64,000 nt of DNA, taken from Puccinia triticina. Lineage: Eukaryota; Basidiomycota; Pucciniomycetes; Pucciniales; Pucciniaceae. Below, piece by piece: positions 51,725 to 62,200 of the stretch. Where the stretch lies: positions 6,944,001-7,008,000 of the forward strand of contig NC_070566.1 in assembly GCF_026914185.1 (NCBI RefSeq). The letters run 5' to 3'. Positions within the stretch are counted from its first letter, which is position 1; every line of letters starts with the position of its first letter. Under the pieces are notes generated by a model. The model had not been told where the DNA came from. It saw only the letters and a program-made list of their open reading frames with translations, and made no database searches. A program made the translations under genes and the position numbers.

Positions 51725-52526
51725 GGTCAGTTTGTAGATTTCTTGGATGCACATTATCACGTTTCCAAAAGATCTCTTTGAACTCAACTAGACACATTAA
51801 AATGAAAAGCTTCATGACTGGCCAACTTGCTGGTAAATCTTTGGCTTGATGACAGTGTAAAACACGGAATTGATGTTGAGACTTGAGCCCGTTATCTATA
51901 ACTTTCGGCCTCCTCGGGGGAGCGCAACGACCTCCGTTCGGAGCGAACTTAGCACAAGTCCCTCGCCTGCCGGGGCGAGCTTAACTAAGCCTCTCCGAGG
52001 AGGCGCGAAGCGTCTCCGAAGGAGAGGCTTAGGACTAATGTCCCATATTTGGCCTGAGGCTGACGGTTTTTTTCAATGAAAATGTGTGATTTTGTGTTTA
52101 CAACTCTCCTACAACTTGGTATCACCTCATAATCCAAATCCCAGTTGGCCATGTCTAGCCCTTGATCTCAGCTGTCTTGTACATGTTTTTTCAAGTAAAT
52201 TCATCAAGAACTGGCCGCTCAGCAGCCATTCTTGTAAGGGCATTTTCTGAGCAATGTGACAGACCCGCCGGGCCATTTGCAGGTCAAGTACAGACACTTT
52301 CTCACGGTTTCAGCCTTGCAAGGCCTCGCAAGCCATGCTTTTACAACAATTTTTTTTTCAAGGGATGGGGGTAGGTGTTGTGTTAAACACACCAGAATAT
52401 GTAGAAAGAAAACCTGATTCTAATGATGCCAGAGGCTGTGAAGAAATCCAATGGGTATACGGTGATATGGGGGATATAAGGAATTTTTAGATGTTTGGCT
52501 GGGCAGCCTCAGGCCAAATATCGGAC
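51725..52526. other. Non-genic region with a CAAGTCCCTC-type microelement
   Basis: 51948-52038 holds GCACAAGTCCCTCGCC, a hairpin core (CTCCGAGGAGGCGCGAAGCG) and GGAGAGGCTTAGGACTA at the other end. Nothing else is supported; 52050-52500 has only chance frames. Confidence 0.45.
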
Positions 52527-52599
52527 ATTAGGCACAAGTCCCTCCCGCAAGCGGGAGGGTGCTCGCGCCCCGCAAGCACAGGGAGGGACTTGTGTTAAG
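52527..52599. mobile_element. 73-bp palindromic microelement
   Basis: TTAGGCACAAGTCCCTCCC and the complement CTTAACACAAGTCCCTCCC face each other around a GC-rich hairpin core. This is the cleanest copy of the family seen at 16331, 17652 and 51948. Related sequence lies at 53476-53508. Confidence 0.7.
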
Positions 52600-52895
52600 T
52601 TCGCTGCCGGGGGGCGCGACACGAAGTGCCTCGCACGAAGTGCGACCTCATGGAATCCCTGATTCCTTGCGTGAGAGCCCCGCGTACAGCTCTTTGTTTT
52701 TGCAGGTGGCCAACTTTGTGCCCCCAAATACCCCACTTCCCAAAAGAACTGAGTCCTGCCTCAGAAGGCAAAGAAAGGGCAGTCACAGGCTGATAGCACT
52801 TGGTTCATGGCCTGGAGAGCAGTTTGAAAAGGGCCTCTTTTTGGGACACATTCCTGCTGATCTAAGCAAGAATGCACTGCCTTTCAATAGATCTA

Positions 52896-53091
52896 AGGTG
52901 TTCAAAGTTGAAATCATAAAATTTTCTTTACATGAAATCATAAAATCATAAAACTTTCAAATGATGATTTTATGGGTACCATTTTAGAAATGTTGCTCTA
53001 ATTTGAGTGTTTGGGTGTACATATTTTTTTCAGCTAAGAATTTTATGATTTTATGGTGTTATGATTTTATGAAAGTCAACTTTGAACACCC
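52896..53091. mobile_element. 196-bp TA-flanked AT-rich miniature element
   Basis: The ends are AGGTGTTCAAAGTTGA (left) and, on the complement of the right, GGGTGTTCAAAGTTGA, flanked by TA at 52894-52895 and 53092-53093. The interior is repeated ATCATAAAAT in both orientations. Confidence 0.75.
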
Positions 53092-53346
53092 TAATTGAAA
53101 CAGCTTTTGATACAAAGCCACATGTATTTACAAAAAAAATCTCTCTCAACATGGTCCGCTTTTCTCAATGTTTGAAAACTTCAAATGCAAGGATCAGGCC
53201 TTATTAGCAGCTACAAGGCCTAAATTGCATCAGAAGAAGCGCACTCCCAAGCACTTCTTAAGTCCTAAGGGGCAGCCTCAGCAGGCTGAAGGTTGATTTA
53301 CAAAAAAGGAAAAAGTGAAAAAAGCCTGATACAGGCTGATATTCCT

Positions 53347-53898
53347 GGGGCTCTCAGGCCATATACAGGTTTTTGCAGGTAAGCCTCTCTGTGAGACAGA
53401 GACCCTGCAGGGCTGCCTCACTGGGAGGCTTTGTTAAGCTTGCATTTGGAGGTGTTTGGATTCCTGCAGGAAGGCACCCCCCCTCCAATAGAGGGACTTG
53501 GTTAAGTTACGTTATCTATTTGCGCAAGTCCTCTACTCTATGCTGGCTCTGGGTGGCCCTTCCATACCACCTTGATCACAGCTCTACCCAAGGCATTTGG
53601 AAACTCCAAACCTTCAAAAATGAGTTGAGTTGAAGTATTCAGAAGTCTAGCACCTTTTTTGTCCAGATAATCTCCAGCCTTAGAAAGGTTTGAGATTAAG
53701 TAAAACTCTACATGGCCTAAATCCCCTTGTTTCAGAGGCCACTTAAAATGCACTATGAAAAAAAAACTTGAGAAACTGATTTCAGGCAACATAAAAGAAC
53801 CCAAGCTTAACAAAGCCTCCCAGTGAGGCAGCCTCACATGGTCTCTGTATCACAGAGAGGCTTACCTGCAAAAACCTGTATATGGCCTGAGAGCCCCG
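53347..53898. mobile_element. Foldback element with about 96-bp inverted arms
   Basis: The arms at 53347-53442 and 53802-53898 are inverted copies with only a few mismatches (shared word ATATACAGGTTTTTGCAGGTAAGCC, shown as ATATACAGGTTTTTGC and AGGTAAGCC). The spacer of about 360 bp has no supported gene. Because of the arms, the same short peptide (MQVSLSV.QRPC.AASLGGFVKL, shown in part) appears on both strands. Confidence 0.85.
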
Positions 53899-55595
53899 GG
53901 GCTGAATCTCAAAGGTGCATAAACCGCTGCTGTGGATACTGTGACGATTCCAGTCCAAAAAAAGTGACACTGTGAGTCTTCTTAAAACAATATCTGCTCG
54001 GGGAAAGGGAGGAAAGGCTTACCAGCTTCCAGTTTGACGACCTATGCAGCCAATTGTCTGATGTGATTGATGTCCAAAATTCCCGGGGCCGGTTCATAGA
54101 CTTCATCAACCTTGGAGTTGGGCCCGCCAAGCGAGGGGCCTTGATTGATGAGTCTTCCGGCCAACAAGCGCCAATAGATCAGCAAGATGAACTCTATTCA
54201 TGGAGGCCCTTTGCAAGATTGATGGCTATCCACTTGGTAGACTCCAGGAACGTATGACAGAGGGGGTTGGTTGCCGTTGAGTTGCATGTGGAGGGTGACA
54301 CCGAGTTCTCTGATGTGCTGTACCCTGACTCCTGAGCATGATGCAAGCACATGCAGGGACTTTTTGTTGAGGACTTGAGCACAAGCACCTTCCAGGTGGG
54401 CAGACTGGATTGTTGTTGTGTTGTGGCTGGGCTACCCAAGCTGGTGGTCCCCAACAACGGTCAATGAGCCAAGTGTATTCAAGAGATACACCTGCATGGC
54501 ATCTCAACAGTGACATTGAGGCTTGTTGTATCTGTGGCGTGTGTTGTTGAGTTGAGCTGGCTGCTGCCATGGGGCGGCTGGACCTGGTCCTGGCTGGAAG
54601 CAAAGGGTGGATACGTGTGATGATGGCAGGAGGTCATTTGTGCAATTATATAAAAAGGCACCAATGTCAAACTGGAATGCCCCCAGGGGATCTGGTTTTG
54701 TCCTACCCCCTCGCTGGGAGCCCCCTAACTGCTTGGTTAGGCCCTCCCTGGAAACCTCTAACAACCGGCCCCTTTTTGCTCGTTGCTTTGGCACAGCTGG
54801 GGGGTCATCCATAGGGCCTCCGGGCCTTTGGGGATTTTCAACGTGCGCAGTGAGAATAATGGTACATTTGTGTCCCATTTTGTGAGAAAAAAACACCCCA
54901 AAACTTAGATCTAGAGGTCTAGGTTTTTGTGAATTTAAGAAAGTGGGATTACATGAAGTCGCAGCATGATCTTGGCTTTTTTTTGTTTTTTATCTTCTGA
55001 CTAGAGGCCAAGGCGGCTTCGCCGCTGCAGCAGGGGGGGGCATTAGGCCATTGACAACCCCCCTTGCTCTCTCACTTCAAACTAAATCTAGATGTACTCA
55101 GCACTGGCCAGCTCCCCCTCCTACCCCCTGCACATGATTATTGGGCTACAGATTGATTGAGCTGAGTCACTTGACTTTCTTTTTACAGTCAAGTCACAAG
55201 TAACAGTTTTTTATGAATTTAAACATGAAGATTGACTTGTGCACATACTTAAAGATAAAACTCCTAGCTTAAAAACAGCAAAATTTGATTTTTGGGATAT
55301 GTGATAGTGTCACATACAGTTGGATGTGTGCAGGCACTTCAGTATCTAAAATAAAACTGCACCCTGGATAAGGCTTTGGCCTCAAGGCTCAATTTCATCT
55401 TGAGCTTTTCCTCTCACGAATTGATTTCTTGGATAAGATGTCATCATTATCAGTGTCAAAAGTAAAAGAATGTGTCCTCCTAGCAATTTTCAAAGATTGA
55501 AATCTAATGGTGAGATGTAGTCAAATCATTCCCTCAATAAAATATCTCAATCATCACATTATACATACCTCATATTTTTGTGGTCAATCAACAAC
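53899..55595. other. 1.7-kb region without a recognised gene
   Basis: Frames of 60-130 codons overlap on both strands at 54200-54900, without domains. A decayed transposon is possible. From 54900 the DNA becomes AT-rich. Confidence 0.4.
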
Positions 55596-55710
55596 ATGTC
55601 CAATTCTTCAATGATCTCTCACACCACACCTCTCCAAAACTCTCCTAAACACACTCCCTCTTCATCAGCTGTCAACACATCCACACTCCTCAAGCTTTCC
55701 AATTCTTTGA
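55596..55710 (+). pseudogene. Possible gypsy gag N-terminal scrap
   Basis: MSNSSMISHTTPLQNSPKHT resembles the gag starts at 8195 (MSDNSEISPITPIQNLPRFT) and 6635. Only this beginning is alike; the frame then runs into unrelated sequence and stops near 55880. Low-complexity similarity cannot be excluded. Confidence 0.35.
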
Positions 55711-56394
55711 ACTCTCCTTTGGGATTTGACCGCGGTCCTCCCACTCTTATCAAAATTTTGCCTGTAAGAAACCCTGGGAGTAGAGAGAGAGTAGTATCCT
55801 TCCTCCTCCGCTACCCCGCCTGGGTGGCTCGCACACTTCTACCGCCGCTTGGTGGCTACTTGCTTGGGTCCAATGAATAATTGAGCCGGGGGCTGAAGAA
55901 GAGTTTTTGTTGTTCTGCCCCCAAAGAAATGCAACCCAAAGGTCAGATCTTTGAGGGCCATTTTTTTCATAGGAAGACAGCAGGAAGACTCACCATTTCC
56001 TGTGTTCGCGATCCTCCCCGCCTCCAAAAAAGCCCCCCGCCCCCGTCACAACTTTTTGGGCAACTCTAGCTGAGCTTGCTATGGATCTGACTGGGCGTCT
56101 CGCGGGGCGGACCCTGACGGGTGGCAGTGGAGACAGGAAGATGGGAGTGGATGTCTGGGGCACCTTTACCAGAGATTGCCAAGGTCCCATGTAGTTAATG
56201 GTTTTGCAGCGTGGCCCTGGGGGTGCTGCGGCGAAGCCTCCTTGTGCTCTACACCAGGAAAAAAAGTAGCCACTTGATGGCAAGTGAAATGACATAGCTT
56301 TAGCTCCAACACTGCTCCAATGCTGCTCCTCTCCACCAGCACATCTAGGGCTCACATGACAGGTGTCAGGATCAAAGCACTCAATGTGACAAAA

Positions 56395-57267
56395 TGTCAG
56401 CCTTAGAGTCATCACAGCTGACCTAAAGTCTGCCTTTTATCTACTTTTACATATGAATTGCTTTATATCTTTTCCATCTTAAGAGATATCTTTGTTTTGA
56501 ATTCATATTGTGTTTCCTCATGCAATTTTAACCCTAGTTACAACTTAAAGATTCTTTGTAACTCTACCCCTTCCCTGAGTTCTTGAGTTGTGGCGCGCAT
56601 GCACAGTTGTGACGTGTCAGCGCTACCAGGCGCGCCAAACCACATGTACATAGGTAATTACATAAGCAAACTGTGAAAATTTTCGAAGTCAGGATCCCCC
56701 TTGCCTGAGGAGGATCTACAGACTTCAGACCACCCAGAACCACGCCGTAGATAACCCAGGATCACCCTACAAGAGGATACCACGCTCCCAGTACACCTAC
56801 CGTCACAGGCGCCTAGGTTATTGACAGTAAGTATACTCTTCCTTTGAACCTTGATTATCCAGAGTGATTCTCTGTGTCTCTTGATTGCTCCTCTGTCTTG
56901 CTTTCACTTCAACTCTGCTCAAGATCACAGGTTACTCTGTTAATCCTAGACTCAGTCTAAAAATCAGAGCAGATTAGTATTACTATTCTGTGTCCCCCCA
57001 CCGTCTCCTTGGTGCGTGCGGAGGCTGTAGCCCCTGTTGGTCTGGCACAGCTGTCCTTATCACTTTTCCAGGTGATTCAAGTTGACTTTTGAGGATCCTC
57101 CTATAAGGAGTAGATAGACCCCCTCCAGATCATATATTTCTCTTTCCTTTTTCTCTTTCTTTCTCTTTCTCTCTCTCTCACTGTTTGTAGTTCTTTATCC
57201 CAAGAAATACAACCAGTGTCCCCCTTTTTCTTGTGTCCTGTAGCCACTATAGAGGCTCAGGCTCACA
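56395..57267 (+). repeat. 5' LTR (873 bp) of the intact gypsy element
   Basis: Starts TGTCAGCC and ends GGCTCACA, the same ends as the solo LTR at 4262-5100. A T/C-rich CTCTTTCTTTCTC tract is at 57145-57185. The ends were set from the solo copy, whose target duplication is perfect. Confidence 0.9.
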
Positions 57268-57269
57268 AT

Positions 57270-57285
57270 TGGGGGCCTCATCGGG
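57270..57285 (+). promoter_or_regulatory. Putative primer binding site
   Basis: TGGGGGCCTCATCGGG begins two bases after the LTR end. A TGG start complements the CCA tail of a tRNA. The donor tRNA was not identified. Confidence 0.45.
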
Positions 57286-57649
57286 AAAAATACTCCTTTT
57301 TTTCATACTTCTAGACTGCTTAAAAGCCAAGGACTGATCATCCTGATTAAAAATTCAAAAATTCGAAAATTAAAAAAAAAAAAAACTACTTCTACATATT
57401 CTACTAACACTCTAATTGCTTTCAAACAACTCTAAATTGGTTCTAAATTGATAAAATATCTAACTGAACCTTTGAAAAATTTTTTTTGCGTCTATTGTGC
57501 TTGTGAAAGTGCAGAACCGCGACTCTTCCGCAGATCTTTTTATCCCTTCGTCGGACCTATCTTCACTTGGATCCCCCGTACCGTCGAATCAAGAAGAGCT
57601 ATCAAAAATCGGAGTGCGCTCAAAAGATTCCTCTCCTTCCGAAGCATAA

Positions 57650-59231
57650 TTGCCCATAGTGACCGTAAACTTTAACTCAAAGCCGCAGGATAGCGCAGAG
57701 GAAGAAGACTACGAAGACAGAATCATAGCTACCCCGCAAAACGGTAACTTGATTAGTAGTACGTCGTGGACGCCCATTGCTACAACTACATACCCGAAAG
57801 TCCGTCGAAAAAAGGTCACAGCCGCTGTCAACATAGCCGACTGGACGTCTGAACCTCCAGCTAAGACCAAAGCTAAGGAAAAGAAGAAGAAAACCTCTTC
57901 TACTACGCGTAAAAGCCGCAGACTTTCCGCTAAAGCTCGAGCTTCAGGTATTGTTATTACCTTTCATTTCCTAATTTCTTTTATTCTGAATAAATAAAAT
58001 ATAAAAACAAAAAAAAACTAATAATAAATCCTACATAAAATGCCTCCCCATCTTAGAAATGGAAGAGACCTCTCAGCCGAGCAGAGACTCCAATACCAAC
58101 TCAGCCCCGCAGCTGAGGAGAGGCTTCGAAGAGCTAGAATCAGCTTTGCCGCCGCTAGGAGAGGATTTTCTTCAATTCCCCCAGGAGGAAACCTTGCCGC
58201 CGGACACGGGAATCCCCCCAGCTCTCTACAATCCGAGGGAAACTTCCCTAGCTCTGGCGTCGAACAGGTCTATGCCGGTGCCGAGACCAGTCAAGAGGGA
58301 ACAAATGATCCCGCCAGACAGCTTTCAAACGACGAATCCGCAGCCCCCCCAGCCTACCAACCAAGAAGGCTTGAGACCGGGGACTTCACCGGACTTAGCC
58401 CTTCATCCGTTTGCTCCGACCCAACCACCGGTCCAACAACCGGCAGAAACGCACGCCCCGATGGAGATCATCCAGGAGGAGAGCAAAATAGCGAGCCTAG
58501 TCCACCTGTTCAACGACCAATTCGATTTGTTTGTCAGGGCCAGGGAGTCCCAGAACGTGAGGACCATGCGGATGATTCTCTCTCAAGCCGCGACCACGCA
58601 GGACTTGATAGAGGAGTTAGTAGGGCGGGAGGATTCTTTGCGCCTATGTCAGGAATGGATTCCTCGCGCAGAACTGAAAGAATTGGAGCGGTCTCTGTAC
58701 AACAGACCTCCAACAGATCAACCCCCGCCGATGTACGCTCCTCCAACAACCATGACAGCTCCTCCTACCACGACGAGCACGGCTTTAGCGCCGCACCCCA
58801 ACCACAGGCTCCCAATAGCCTCTCCTACGCCGGCGCCTATGCAACTCCATCATCTAGACCAGCGCTCCCAGGCGCATACGCATCAGCAAGGCCAGAGGGC
58901 CCCTCCGCCGCCGCCGCAGCAACCAGTAGCTACACGCCCGCAAGCTTCTATACACCAAGGTGGGAACCAAGCTCCGCGCCACCACCCGTATCAGCATCAA
59001 AACAACGCGCAGTACCATCAACATCAACCCCATTATCAACAATGGGACGGTCAAGCCGGGCACCGACAGCACCGAGCCCCTTCACAAGGTTTGAGAGGAT
59101 ACGAGAGGAACAGGGATCAGGGCGTAGCGGAAACTCACAGGATTCTCAATGTAGGAGAGTTCCTGATGAGAATCACCAGCGGCAGGAGCCGCAGACGAGG
59201 GAGAGGGAGAGGCAGAGGAAATTCTCATTAA
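57650..59231 (+). CDS. First open frame of the intact gypsy element, spliced
   Basis: Exons 57650-57947 and 58057-59231, joined across a 109-bp GT..AG intron with a CTAAT branch-like site near 58018; 490 residues. The first exon is acidic then Lys-rich ([20 protein letters not shown]). The second has a helical block ([38 protein letters not shown]), then a Pro/Gln/His-rich stretch, and ends [15 protein letters not shown], an RNA-binding-like tail. No known domain is recognised; a gag-like nucleic-acid-binding or capsid role is inferred. It overlaps the long polyprotein frame (58040-64000) in another phase for its whole second exon. Confidence 0.6.
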
Positions 59232-62200
59232 ATTCTGATTCTCCTGTAGGCTTAAGTCTAGACTCTGATAATCTCTCTAGCCCCTCTAGTAGAGAATTTT
59301 TCCTCAACAACTTAACCAACAATCTGTCTAATAATGGTCCCCTATTAGTAGAAGAAAAACTCCAAGTCCTTTTCTCTAAATTTCTGTCTGATTTGACTGG
59401 AACTGTTGAAACCATTCCTGGTACCTTGTTAGACTCATGTGTGAACAATTTCAAGGAAGCTCTAAATAATTCTGTCCTAGAAATATTTAAAGAGGAATTT
59501 ATGCCAACTCTGCTTGATTATATCCTGTCCCACCTAAGTGAACATACCAGAGAAAAATCAAGTGTGAGCCACCTTGAATTGGAGCAACTGAGAAAACACA
59601 TTGATGAGAAACTGGAGAGTGTCCAAGATTTGATCCTAGTAAATGAGTCCCAATGCCAATCAAACATGGATACACTTGGTAAGAGCCTGTCCACAATGGA
59701 GGATAAAATGAACAACAAATTATCTTCCCTTGAGAATCAGATGAGTGACCTTCAAGTCAATGAGCATAACAGATTTGAGCAGGTGAAAAGGAGATGCAGT
59801 GACATTTCTTCTGTGGTTAACAGTGTGAATTCTAGATTAGAAGCCCTGATAGAACCTGTGAACAGAGATCACCCTCCTCATATTAACTACAACAATCCAC
59901 TGCTTAATGTCCAACAAGAAGAGCAAACTAACCAGGAGCATAAGAAGCATCCCCATCATTCTGATCCCCACAGACCAGCTCCTAATTGGGACAGTGCCCC
60001 TTTACCTGACTCCCATCAACATACCAGAGCCAATTCCTATAAGCCAACTGTTAATGACAATAGTCCTAATGCCAATGATGAATTCCCTTATATTGATCAT
60101 GGAACAATTGATTATGACATGAGGAGAGAGCTGTGGAAGAGCATACCAAAGAATAGTGAATGGGACAAGTTCTCAGGAGAATTACCCTATAATCATGAGC
60201 TTTGGATTAAGAACACAGACATCCTTGTTAGAGACTACTTGATGCTTGATAACATGATAATCAGTAGATTGACAATACTGTTAACTGACACTGCAAGAAA
60301 TTGGTATCTTGGAATCAGAGATAAGTGTGGGAACAAGTCTTGGGCCTGGTGGAAGAATGCCATCAGAAACAAATTTGGTACTGAAAACTGGAAATGGAAA
60401 ATGCAACAAGAGTTTGAAGGTGATCACTTTGCCTATGATGGGAGGAAAATCCATAAATGGTTTGGTACCCAAAGAGAAAGACTGAAAGCTTACCAACCTG
60501 AGCTCAGTGAGTATCTCATTTGTGAGAAGATCCTAAAGCAATGTCCTGCAAACCTTGAGCATGCTGTTAAAAGCAGATATAAGAGAGATGCTACTGAAAT
60601 GAGCTTTGAAGACATGGTTATAATTGCTGAAGAGGTCATAGACAGAGTTATGAAAAGAAACAAGCCTGTGACAAACAATTATAATATTCCAAATAGATCC
60701 CAATGGAGAAATAATTCTGCCCTTGAGAAAACTGATAAGCCAACTGAATCTTCCTCAAGAAGAAATCCTGTCTCTGCTCCTGAAAAGGAGAAACTTATAT
60801 GTCATTTCTGCAAACAAACTGGCCACTTCTCCAAGGAATGCCCTAAGAAGAAAAGCAGGATTAACAATGTAGGAATGGATGAAGATGATGATCCCAAGAG
60901 TGAAAATGGAGAAGATCAAGGTGAACAGCAAAAGTCTGAATCTGAACTAGATGAAGAAGAAGAGAACCATAGAACCAACCACATGATCTTAGCCATGGAC
61001 AATGAAAATGGTGGCAGCTATGATCCTTTGGTTGACTTTGGTTTTGGAACTCATGCTGTAGAATGTGAGATAAACCAAGACTTCTCCATGGCTGAAATCC
61101 AAGCAGAGACTCATCAACCCCAGACCTGGGACAAATCCTGTCAGTCTTCTCATATAGAGGATGCCAGACTCATGAAATGCAAACCTGATAGAGGGAAAGC
61201 TCATCTGACTGGAAAAGCAAATCTTACTACTGTCCTTATTGATTCCAGAGAACACTCATGCCTTCTTGATAGTGGAGCTTCTTGTTCAATCATCAGCAAC
61301 AAACTGCTCAATTCTATAATACCAGAATGGGAAAACAAACTCATGCCAATCAATCATGCTAAATTTCACAGCTGTAGTGATCAATTACAGCCAATGGGCA
61401 TAATAGAAATGGCTTTAATTTTCCCTCACACTAAAGGTTCCATTAGAATTCTAGCAGAATTTTTAGTCATGAGAAATGCAAGAATAAACTACCTTATCCT
61501 TGGAAATGATTACATGTCTCTTTATGGTTTTGATATCACAAACAGCAAAGAGAGATTCTTTACCATTGGGAATGAGAACAAGAGGAAGAAATTCAGCTTT
61601 AAATCTCATCATCTGGAGAAAATGAGTCCTTCCAATGAAATTTCTGCTGTAAAGAAGTCCCACCCTCAACTACAGCAATTTATTGTAGAAGAGCTCTGTG
61701 AAGCCAAGTTCAGTGATAAGTTAACCATTGAACAGAAAGAGAAGCTATTTGAAGTCCTCTTTAATAACAAACTTGCTTTCTCTAACACCAACCAACCTCT
61801 TGGTGCCATCAAAGGTCATGAAGTTCATCTCAAGTTGACAACTGAAAGGCCTTATCCTCCTCTTCTCAGAAGACCTCCTTATCCTGCTAGCCCCAAAAGC
61901 AGAGAAGCTCTTGAGCAACATATTGAAGAGCTAGTAAAACTGAATGTTCTAAGGAAGGTTGGCCATAATGAAGTAGTTGAGATCACCACTCCTGTTATCA
62001 TTGCCTGGCATAATGGGAAGTCCAGAATGGTAGGAGATTTCAGAGCCCTAAACTCCTACACTGCTTCAGACAGATATCCTATTCCCAAAATCAGTGAAAC
62101 TCTGAACAATCTAGCCAAAGCCAAATTTCTGACTAGCATGGATGTACTCAAAGGCTTTCATCAGAATGTCATTGCAGAGGATTCCAGACACCTGCTTAGG

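Noticed and set aside
54194..54896. Overlapping frames of 90-130 codons on both strands
   Set aside because: No domain, no supported splice structure and no consistent frame; left as unannotated.
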